From an uncultured Selenomonadales bacterium (GTDB taxonomy: Bacteria > Bacillota > Negativicutes > Selenomonadales > Selenomonadaceae): a DNA stretch of 12,080 nucleotides. Both the position numbers and the translations under genes were made by a program. The stretch spans positions 1-12,080 of the forward strand of contig CALGGV010000321.1 of assembly GCA_937915725.1 (NCBI GenBank), written 5' to 3'. Below, in pieces: positions 6,606-12,080 of this stretch (its first letter is position 1; each line of letters begins with the position of its first letter). The notes below the pieces were generated by a model. That model was not told where the DNA came from, ran no database searches, and saw only the letters and a list, made by a program, of their open reading frames with translations.

Positions 6606-7541
6606 TCAATAATAAGATTTTTTCCCATACAAAAACATATCCCACAAGTCGTAATTGTACTGATTGTATCCTAAACCAAATCTATTGACTAAATCCCAAA
6701 GTTCCTTATTGTTGTCAAGTTTTGAATCTAAATAATAAGCCGAATTTTTATCTGATTTAAACGAAACAAAACATATCTTTTTGGCAAAAGGAAAATTATC
6801 AAATTCTTCGAGTACTTCAGGATTAGAAGTATACATAACCGGAATTATATTGTACCAATTAATCCTTTTTTTGCGTTCTTCCCATTTGTTTTTGGCAAAA
6901 TCTATCCCCAGTTCGCCATAATGATTCATATGCAAAATCACATCTTCCCCGAGACAAAATTCAGGATAGCCGCCTTTTCCCATTTGTGGAAGGTTGCCGT
7001 GCCATTTATGAAATTTAATTTCGGAATTGATATACGCCATCGGAGCTCTCAAAAATCTTATCATATCTTTTTCATCTAAAAACATATTGATTATTGGCGA
7101 ATAAAATTGCATTCCAAATCTATGATAAATTACTCCGCCGAAACAATTCATTGCAAAAATAGTGGGCTTAGATTTTTTCAGTTGCTCATATTTTTCAAAG
7201 GTAAATTGCGGGATACAAAGTACCCTGTCAAGAAGGATTTTGTCTTCAGGAATATGAAAAATTTTTAATTTAGATATTATATCGCCATAATGAATATCAG
7301 GAGCTGTACCGTTAATATCATCACTGCCGCCGGTAATTAATACAAAATCGAAATTAACTTTTGCAATATCATCAATAGCGAAAAAGGGGAAAACTTCTCC
7401 TTGTAAACTTGCCAAACGATAAACTCCTGAAGTACCAATAATTTTAACTTCAACTTTTGGATAAAGTTCAGACAACTTTTTTAGGGCAGGGGTTAAATTT
7501 TTGCAGTCTTGCCCTGCAATAAAAATTAAAATTTTAATCAT
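6606..7541 (-). CDS. DUF1919 (exopolysaccharide-associated) protein with an N-terminal Rossmann-like domain
   Basis: Residues about 120-300 of this 311-residue protein match the DUF1919 pattern: IFAMNCFGGVIYHRFGMQF (128-146), SPIINMFLD, YPEFCLGEDVILHMNHY (192-208) and KWEERKKRINWYNI (219-232). Proteins of this family occur in capsule and exopolysaccharide clusters and are annotated as exopolysaccharide synthesis or glycan-modifying proteins of unknown chemistry. Residues 1-118 form an additional alternating strand-helix region (MIKILIFIAGQ, VKIIGTSGVY, FDFVLITGGSDD). It looks like a Rossmann-type domain without a complete GxGxxG. No signal peptide is visible. The ATG at 7541 has AAAGGTGG at 7548-7555 with 7-base spacing. 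A longer reading from 7583 would overlap the previous gene and is less likely. It is second in the cassette. The chemistry is unknown. Confidence 0.75.
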   Translation of the reverse strand: MIKILIFIAGQDCKNLTPALKKLSELYPKVEVKIIGTSGVYRLASLQGEVFPFFAIDDIAKVNFDFVLITGGSDDINGTAPDIHYGDIISKLKIFHIPEDKILLDRVLCIPQFTFEKYEQLKKSKPTIFAMNCFGGVIYHRFGMQFYSPIINMFLDEKDMIRFLRAPMAYINSEIKFHKWHGNLPQMGKGGYPEFCLGEDVILHMNHYGELGIDFAKNKWEERKKRINWYNIIPVMYTSNPEVLEEFDNFPFAKKICFVSFKSDKNSAYYLDSKLDNNKELWDLVNRFGLGYNQYNYDLWDMFLYGKKSYY

Positions 7542-7560
7542 CGATATGCCACCTTTTGCT

Positions 7561-8727
7561 TTAGCCCATAAGCAAGTATCCATCTATAAAATCGATATTC
7601 TCACGAAAACCATTCTGTATCAAAATATCTGCAATTACAGGGTAGAATCTGCTACAAATTACAAATAAAGCGTCACAATTATTATTCATATTAGAAATAA
7701 TTATGTCAGTGCGAATTTGATTTTTATCGTCTAATTGGTATTCTATAAAAGTTTCTGTAGTTTTGATTTTGAATAATTCGGCGATATAGCGAAGATTTTC
7801 TTTGGAGCCAATAAAGATTCTTCGCCTTGACGATACTGCATTAAAGAAATTCCTATAAACTTTTTCCAGCCGAATTTTTATAGTTTCCAATGTTTGGGTT
7901 CTGTAATTTCCAATGAAATTACCTATGGTAAAACGTACAGGATCGTTAATATTTCTCAAAACTCTTTTTACAGAATATTTGCCACTCACTCTACCGTTGG
8001 CAATATCATGAATTTCTTGTAATGTTGGAAAAAGCTCATGATGATTCCACGCTACAAAAGTATAATTAGATTTTTTATTTATAAATTCTTTATTTAAATT
8101 GTATGCAACTGTTTGATAATACACTTCTTCGCGGGGATAAATTATTCTTTCTTGATGGACAACTTCTTTATATCTGTAAAATTTATTAATAACTCTAGCA
8201 ATTTCTTGAAAAATTTCTTTTTTGTAAGAGGAGCCTTCAATTTGTGAATTTTTAATATCTGAAATGGTACCGCCAAAATAACTTAAAATATCATGAAGAT
8301 ATTTATCCTTAAGGGCGTGATTGTAATAAACCCAATTTGGTAATCTGAAAACTTTTATTGTATAGTCAAAATTTACGTCGCAATTTTTTATTTCTGGCAT
8401 ATTTCGCACAAATAAATCATTACTTGAGGCGAGAGAAAAATATTCAAAATCTACAATTTTTGAAATATATTCAAAATTAGAAATGTGCGTATGCACAATA
8501 TCTGCAAAGTTAGTGTCAAAATGTTCCGGATTCACGAATACATTTTCAAAAGTAGCCAGAATAAACATAAATTCTTTTTCATTGTGGAAACTGTTTTTAT
8601 AATCAAATCCCTTGCTTATGTGCAAGACTATTCCGCAATTAGGACAAAAAAATTTGTAGTTAATTATTTGATCAATAACAACTTCAGTTTTTTCATGTAC
8701 CGGAATGGAAATCATATTGTTTATCAT
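7561..8727 (-). CDS. Putative glycosyltransferase (Core-2/I-branching, GT14-like) with an extra C-terminal domain
   Basis: The first part of this 388-residue protein resembles bacterial Core-2/I-branching (GT14-like) transferases. It shows IPVHEKTEVVIDQI (8-21), VLHISKGFDY (34-43), PREEVYYQTVAYN (198-210), FPTLQEI (233-239) and YSVKRVLRNINDPVRF (251-266). Residues about 300-388 make a second domain with strand-helix alternation (RRRIFIGSKENLRYI, CDALFVICSRFYPVIADIL, ending in IDFIDGYLLMG). This is like the degenerate nucleotide-binding domains attached to many polysaccharide-cluster enzymes. No membrane segment or signal peptide is seen, so it should act at the cytoplasmic face. It is the first gene of the cassette, 28 bases or so after the inferred transcription start. 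Its ATG at 8727 has only a weak GGGG at 8735-8738, and an alternative ATG is at 8715. The transferase call rests on by-eye similarity. Confidence 0.6.
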   Translation of the reverse strand: MINNMISIPVHEKTEVVIDQIINYKFFCPNCGIVLHISKGFDYKNSFHNEKEFMFILATFENVFVNPEHFDTNFADIVHTHISNFEYISKIVDFEYFSLASSNDLFVRNMPEIKNCDVNFDYTIKVFRLPNWVYYNHALKDKYLHDILSYFGGTISDIKNSQIEGSSYKKEIFQEIARVINKFYRYKEVVHQERIIYPREEVYYQTVAYNLNKEFINKKSNYTFVAWNHHELFPTLQEIHDIANGRVSGKYSVKRVLRNINDPVRFTIGNFIGNYRTQTLETIKIRLEKVYRNFFNAVSSRRRIFIGSKENLRYIAELFKIKTTETFIEYQLDDKNQIRTDIIISNMNNNCDALFVICSRFYPVIADILIQNGFRENIDFIDGYLLMG

Positions 8728-8761
8728 TTTTGGAACCCCACACTTTTTAAAAATTATTTCA

Positions 8762-8791
8762 ATAATACCTTTCTAAATATATCTTTGTCAA
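8762..8791 (-). promoter_or_regulatory. Sigma-70-type promoter of the five-gene cassette
   Basis: On the minus strand a consensus -35 TTGACA (8786-8791) and a -10 TATTAT (8762-8767) are separated by 18 bases. Transcription should start near 8755, about 28 bases upstream of the ATG at 8727. No other good promoter is seen within the cassette. Confidence 0.8.
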
Positions 8792-8868
8792 GATTTATTG
8801 TATCGTACCTTAAAAATTACAGCTAAATTAAAAATAATTAAGTGGCGGTTAAATCTGCGCGAAAAATA

Positions 8869-8897
8869 TTGACGATTTAAAAGTTACTTTGTATTAT
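8869..8897 (+). promoter_or_regulatory. Sigma-70-type promoter of the ABC exporter
   Basis: TTGACG (8869-8874) and TATTAT (8892-8897) are separated by 17 bases. The expected start near 8904 gives a leader of about 30 bases with a GGAGGGAG ribosome site at 8923-8930. It fires away from the cassette promoter, and the two -35 boxes are 77 bases apart. Confidence 0.8.
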
Positions 8898-8935
8898 TTA
8901 CAAGGTTGCTTTTTTTTGGAATGGAGGGAGTTGGA

Positions 8936-10666
8936 ATGTTTAAAGACAGTTTAAAATTTTTCTTGGACAGTTACGAAGGGCACAAAAAAACCGTAGCATT
9001 TGTAATTTTTGGGTCGCTTGCCGGAGCAGGGCTCGGTTTAATTTCGCCAATGCTTATTCGTTATATTATGGACGAACTTTTGCCAAATGGAATTTCAATA
9101 AAAATGGCAGAAATTGCGGGCGGCTTGTTCCTCGTTTACGTAGCGGATTATTTTTTGAATTACAAGGTTGAATGTCTCGGACGCGGTATGGGAGCGAAAA
9201 TTGAATTTACAATGCGTGAAAAACTTTTTCGCCACTTACTGAGAATGGGCTATTCATTTTACGATAACGCAAAAAGCGGGCAACTTTTATCACGCCTCGT
9301 CAATGATATTTCTGAAGTTGGAAATTTAATGTTCGCAATTCCTCATCTTTTTGTAACCTGCACAATAACTTTGATTGGCTCCACGGCTTTAATTTTCTAC
9401 TTGAATTGGCAACTTGCAATGGTTGTAACAGTTTTGCTGATTTTTAAAACTTTTCAAGTTATGAAAATGAATCGTGATATGAAAAAAATGTTTATGGAGG
9501 CGCGGGAAAATACCGGCGATTTAAGCGGGCAAATTTCAGAAAGTTTGCAAGGGATACGCCTTGTAAAAATTTTTAACAATGAAGAAAAAGAACTTCAAAA
9601 AATGATGCAAGTTGGAGAAAATCTTTTGTCCGTGCAAGAAAAATCTTTTCGCACGGTCGGCAGACTTCACGGCGGTATGGATTTTTTCTCAAACTTAATG
9701 AATTTAACAATTACAGTTTTGGGCGGCGTTTTAATCAGCTTAAACTTAATGAAAATTAGCGATTTGGTAGCGTTCCTGCTTTATATGATGCTCTGCATGC
9801 GCCCCGTATTTCAACTGATGATGCTAACTGAAGTTTATCAACGCGGAATGGCAGGCGTGCAAAGATACAAAGAATTAATGGATCTGCCGGAGTCAAGCGA
9901 ATTGTCAACCGAAAGAATTTTAAAACTTGAAAATGCTGAAAAACAAGCGATTGAATTTTCACACGTCAATTTTGCTTACGAAAACGGCTTGACGATTTTT
10001 AACGATTTTAATTTGAGTATTGCGGCGGGCGAACATATCGGAATTGTAGGAATGACGGGCGGCGGCAAAACTACACTTTGCGAACTTCTTTTGGGTATGT
10101 ACGATTTAAACGGCGGCAAAATTTCTATCGACGGCAAAGATATTAAAACCGTAAAAACTGAAAGTTTGAGACAAGAAGTTGGAATGATTCAGCAAGATAC
10201 ATTTTTGTTTTCTGCGTCAGTAAAAGACAATATTGCTTACGGGCGCGCAGATGCAACCGACGAAGAAATTATTGAGGCGGCGAAACTTGCAGAGGCGCAC
10301 GAATTTATTTCCGCACTGCCCAACGGTTACGATACTTTCATTGGTGAACGTGGCGTCAAACTTTCCGGCGGACAAAAACAACGCTTGGCTATTGCAAGAA
10401 TGTTTTTGCGCAACCCCAAAATTTTAATCCTTGACGAGGCAACTTCCGCCCTTGATAATGAAACTGAACGCCAAATTCAACGCGCTATGCAGAAACTTTC
10501 GGAAAACCGCACAACAATTACCGTTGCTCACAGATTGGCAACAGTGCGTAATTCAAATAGAATTTTAGTTTTGGAACACGGCGCAATTACAGAGGAAGGC
10601 ACGCACGAAAATTTAATGCAAAAGAAAGGCGTTTACTACAATCTTTCGCAAAATCGCGCCGCCTAA
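8936..10666 (+). CDS. ABC exporter half-transporter (MsbA/LmrA-like, fused membrane and ATPase domains)
   Basis: The 576-residue protein should form a homodimer or heterodimer in the cytoplasmic membrane that exports lipids, peptides or drugs with ATP. About six membrane segments lie in residues 15-300, including VAFVIFGSLAGAGLGL, AGGLFLVYVADYFL, IPHLFVTCTITLIGSTALIF, the following LAMVVTVLLIF, and LTITVLGGVLISL. The ATPase domain is complete: Walker A GMTGGGKTT (372-380), Q-loop Gln419/420, signature LSGGQ (476-480), Walker B ILILDE (496-501) and switch His532. The ATG at 8936 is chosen because GGAGGGAG lies 5 bases upstream. The in-frame ATG at 8906 falls at the transcription start with no ribosome site. 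No partner ABC gene is adjacent and it is transcribed alone, which favours a homodimer. It lies next to the glycan cassette, but with its own promoter a functional link is only a possibility. Confidence 0.93.
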   Translation: MFKDSLKFFLDSYEGHKKTVAFVIFGSLAGAGLGLISPMLIRYIMDELLPNGISIKMAEIAGGLFLVYVADYFLNYKVECLGRGMGAKIEFTMREKLFRHLLRMGYSFYDNAKSGQLLSRLVNDISEVGNLMFAIPHLFVTCTITLIGSTALIFYLNWQLAMVVTVLLIFKTFQVMKMNRDMKKMFMEARENTGDLSGQISESLQGIRLVKIFNNEEKELQKMMQVGENLLSVQEKSFRTVGRLHGGMDFFSNLMNLTITVLGGVLISLNLMKISDLVAFLLYMMLCMRPVFQLMMLTEVYQRGMAGVQRYKELMDLPESSELSTERILKLENAEKQAIEFSHVNFAYENGLTIFNDFNLSIAAGEHIGIVGMTGGGKTTLCELLLGMYDLNGGKISIDGKDIKTVKTESLRQEVGMIQQDTFLFSASVKDNIAYGRADATDEEIIEAAKLAEAHEFISALPNGYDTFIGERGVKLSGGQKQRLAIARMFLRNPKILILDEATSALDNETERQIQRAMQKLSENRTTITVAHRLATVRNSNRILVLEHGAITEEGTHENLMQKKGVYYNLSQNRAA

Positions 10667-10696
10667 TTCTAAATTTTAGAGATTGGAAAATTTTTT

Positions 10697-10731
10697 TTGA
10701 CAGTTGAAAATTTTTATAATTATGATATTAT
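10697..10731 (+). promoter_or_regulatory. Promoter region of the EIIA gene (two overlapping options)
   Basis: TTGACA at 10697-10702 is followed after 18 bases by TATGAT (10721-10726). Alternatively TTGAAA at 10704-10709 is followed after 16 bases by TATTAT (10726-10731). Either would start transcription about 10735-10740, roughly 45 bases before the ATG at 10781, with AAAGGAG at 10764-10770. Upstream of it, 10667-10696 holds only a weak 6-base hairpin after the ABC gene, not a convincing terminator. Confidence 0.7.
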
Positions 10732-10780
10732 GATTATAGTTTTGGAAGTTGTTTTTAAGTTTGAAAGGAGAGTTTAATTA

Positions 10781-11230
10781 ATGTTTGGAATAATTGTTGG
10801 AACTCACGGCGAATTTGCTAATGGTATTCTTGAATCTGCCCAAATGATTCTCGGCGAAGATTTGGTAAAAAGCGGCGTTCGCGCAGTTATTTTAAAGCGC
10901 GGCGAAGGTCCGGAAAATGTTATTGAAAAGTACAACGCGGCAATTAAAGATTTAGGCAGTCCCGAGCGCGTTTTGTTTTTAAACGATCTGCGCGGCGGCA
11001 CTCCTTACAACGCGGCAAGCACTTTAGCTGTTGGCGATGAACATTACGGCATTGTTGCAGGCGTCAACTTCCCAATGCTTATTGCTATGATTCAGGAACA
11101 AATGACTGATGACGGCTCGGCAAGCATTAAAGAACTTATGGAAAAAGCTGTTGCCGCAGGTCAAGAAGGCGTCATTCCTACAACTTATGAAGATTTAAAT
11201 GCCCCTGCCGAAGATGAAGATGATTTATAA
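10781..11230 (+). CDS. PTS system mannose-family EIIA protein, free-standing
   Basis: The 149-residue protein has the mannose-type EIIA fold. It starts MFGIIVGTHG, with the phosphorylated His at residue 9, then has FLNDLRGGTPYNAAST (the DLxGGTP motif) and VNFPMLIAM. Phosphate from HPr would be passed to a matching EIIB. The acidic tail (EDLNAPAEDEDDL) is an unusual extra beyond the domain. No EIIB, EIIC or EIID gene follows. The gene has its own promoter and terminator, so it is a solitary EIIA that either serves a permease encoded elsewhere or acts as a phosphorylation-dependent regulator. The start has AAAGGAG 10 bases upstream. The family call is secure; sugar specificity cannot be read. 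Confidence 0.92.
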   Translation: MFGIIVGTHGEFANGILESAQMILGEDLVKSGVRAVILKRGEGPENVIEKYNAAIKDLGSPERVLFLNDLRGGTPYNAASTLAVGDEHYGIVAGVNFPMLIAMIQEQMTDDGSASIKELMEKAVAAGQEGVIPTTYEDLNAPAEDEDDL

Positions 11231-11232
11231 TT

Positions 11233-11260
11233 AGGCAAGAGGCAGTAGGCAAAAGTCAAG
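11233..11260. repeat. Degenerate 7-base tandem repeat (aggcaag type), four units
   Basis: Directly after the EIIA stop the sequence reads as four heptamers: aggcaag, aggcagt, aggcaaa and agtcaag. It is non-coding and lies between the stop codon and the terminator. Confidence 0.65.
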
Positions 11261-11275
11261 AGTTTTTAGAAATAC

Positions 11276-11319
11276 AAAAAAGCGGTTGCTCCCAAATTTG
11301 AGAGTAGCCGCCTTTTTTT
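11276..11319. terminator. Bidirectional rho-independent terminator between EIIA and hpf
   Basis: The left arm from 11282 (gcggttgctc) pairs with the right arm ending at 11311 (gagtagccgc). The stem is about 10 pairs with two G-T wobbles. It is followed by seven T (11313-11319) on the plus strand and preceded by six A (11276-11281), which give a T-run on the minus strand. It can therefore end both the EIIA transcript and the converging hpf transcript. Confidence 0.88.
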
Positions 11320-11322
11320 GCT

Positions 11323-11370
11323 ACCAACTAACCATCTAACCATCTAGCCATCTAGCCATCTAGTTATCAG
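11323..11370. repeat. 8-base tandem repeat (accatcta/gccatcta), about six units
   Basis: The units are accaacta, accatcta (twice), gccatcta (twice) and a diverged gttatcag. The last perfect unit supplies the TAG stop codon of hpf (11360-11362 on the minus strand), so the repeat runs into the end of the gene. Confidence 0.8.
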
Positions 11371-11917
11371 ATTCAAGCAAGCCGTACGCGCCGTCGTTGC
11401 GCTTGTAAACTACACAGAAATTTTCACTTTGTGCATCACGAAATACAAAGAAATTATGATTCAACAAATTCATTTGCATAATCGCCTCTTGTACGTCCAT
11501 TGGCTTAACAACAAAGCGTTTAGTTTTTACAACGGGATATTCTTCAGTTTCTTCTTCTTGCTGTTCATTACGAATTTTTTGCTCTTCGGCGATAATTTCA
11601 GATTTAAAGCCGCCGCCGCGAAAACGACGTTCCAATTTGGTTTTTTGCTTGCGAATTTGACGCTCCAACTTTTCAACAACTAAATCGATTGAAGAATACA
11701 TATCAGCAGTAGATTCTTGCCCGCGCAGTACAAGCCCGCCGCGTGGAAGTTCAGCCGTAACTTCGACAATGTGGCGTCCCTTTTCGACTGCAAGCAGTAC
11801 TGAAACTTCTTCGATATTTTCAAAGTAGCGGGTAATTTTGCCGACGCGCTTTTCCACGTATTCGCGCAGATTCGGTGTAACTTCGACGTTTTTTCCTCTT
11901 ATGTTGAATGTTGCCAT
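11360..11917 (-). CDS. hpf: Ribosome hibernation promoting factor, long form
   Basis: The long-form factor binds the 30S decoding region and drives 70S ribosomes to pair into inactive 100S dimers in stationary phase or stress. The 185-residue protein has the N-terminal beta-alpha-beta ribosome-binding domain (about 1-100, with MATFNIRGKNVEVTPNLREYVEKR and VEVTAELPRGG). A basic then acidic linker follows (about 100-130, including QQEEETEEY), then the C-terminal dimerisation domain (about 130-182: VVKTKRFVVKPMDVQEAIMQM, then FFVFRDAQSENFCVVYKRNDGAYGLL). The length is typical for Bacillota. The ATG at 11917 has AAAGGGG at 11925-11931. It is transcribed towards the EIIA gene and ends at a shared terminator. 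I could not see a convincing promoter. A hairpin and repeats lie 45-145 bases upstream. Confidence 0.97.
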   Translation of the reverse strand: MATFNIRGKNVEVTPNLREYVEKRVGKITRYFENIEEVSVLLAVEKGRHIVEVTAELPRGGLVLRGQESTADMYSSIDLVVEKLERQIRKQKTKLERRFRGGGFKSEIIAEEQKIRNEQQEEETEEYPVVKTKRFVVKPMDVQEAIMQMNLLNHNFFVFRDAQSENFCVVYKRNDGAYGLLESDN

Positions 11918-11961
11918 AAATTTTTGCCCCTTTCGTATTTCGATTTTATTTTAAGTTTCGA

Positions 11962-12060
11962 GCTAGAAAAAATTCCCCAGCCCTTAATCCCTATTTAATT
12001 TTAGGGGCTAGTTTTTTTCCCTAGCCCTTAATCCTTAATCCTTAATCCTTAGTCCTTAAA
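11962..12060. repeat. Repeat and hairpin block upstream of hpf
   Basis: Two near-copies, each starting gctag and ending agcccttaatcc, occupy 11962-11990 and 12007-12034. The second copy sits in an 11-base stem with one G-T pair (12001-12011 with 12021-12031) around a nine-base T-rich loop. Five tandem heptamers of ccttaat type then run from 12026 to 12060, the last two diverged. No T-run follows the stem on either strand, so I do not call it a terminator. The final 20 bases show nothing I can name. Confidence 0.7.
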
Positions 12061-12080
12061 ATCAAGCGCGCTCAATATAA

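Noticed and set aside
8485..8826. Plus-strand open frame of 113 residues opposite the glycosyltransferase start
   Set aside because: It is antisense to a better-supported gene and its promoter, lacks a ribosome site, and has a composition typical of a shadow frame.
10715..10720. TATAAT as the -10 box of the EIIA promoter
   Set aside because: It lies only 12 bases after TTGACA, too close for sigma-70. The boxes at 10721-10726 or 10726-10731 fit better.
10781..11917. EIIA and hpf as an equivalent of the proteobacterial ptsN-hpf pair
   Set aside because: The EIIA is of the mannose family, not the nitrogen PTS family. The two genes converge on a shared terminator, so there is no shared operon.
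11323..12060. CRISPR array
   Set aside because: The repeat units are 7-8 bases in direct tandem with no spacers, and no cas genes are present.

Overview
The window looks like a chromosomal segment of a low-to-moderate GC member of the Bacillota. I suspect an uncultured Negativicutes (Selenomonas-like) relative. The basis is the aroA-cmk-plsC gene order, a class II-type EPSP synthase, a long-form hibernation factor, a mannose-type PTS EIIA protein, Gram-positive-style Shine-Dalgarno sequences and sigma-70-type promoters. The assignment is an inference from gene content only.

Region 1 (about 1-3320, minus strand) is housekeeping. Reading leftwards it holds a small DUF697-like membrane protein, aroA (shikimate pathway), cmk (pyrimidine nucleotides) and plsC (phospholipid synthesis). 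A 236-base element with 18-base terminal inverted repeats and TA ends sits between aroA and cmk and looks like a MITE. The first 55 bases of the window are an exact copy of bases 86-140, inside the plsC 3' end. Because the copy starts at base 1 and is exactly 55 long, it may be an assembly-graph edge rather than biology.

Region 2 (3326-8791, minus strand) is the accessory part and the most interesting one. Five tightly packed genes form one transcription unit with a good promoter at 8762-8791 and a rho-independent terminator at 3326-3358. In transcription order they are a glycosyltransferase-like protein with an extra C-terminal domain, a DUF1919 protein with an extra N-terminal domain, a sugar-nucleotidyltransferase-type enzyme, a nucleotidyltransferase-like plus phosphotransferase fusion, and a HAD phosphatase. 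The unit is visibly more AT-rich than its flanks. Hand counts of single 60-base lines gave about 17-30% GC inside it (lines 4261, 6841, 8041) and 43-50% in two flanking lines (1921, 9241). The set makes sense as a cassette that makes an activated, phosphorylated small molecule or sugar and puts it on a surface glycan. The substrate cannot be read from the sequence. A decayed gene fragment lies beside the terminator.

Region 3 (8869-12080) holds, on the plus strand, an ABC exporter half-transporter and a solitary mannose-type EIIA protein, each with its own promoter. On the minus strand is the long ribosome hibernation factor hpf. A bidirectional terminator separates EIIA from hpf. Three tracts of degenerate 7-8 base tandem repeats surround these two genes. 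I saw no tRNA, rRNA, CRISPR array or transposase gene in the window.
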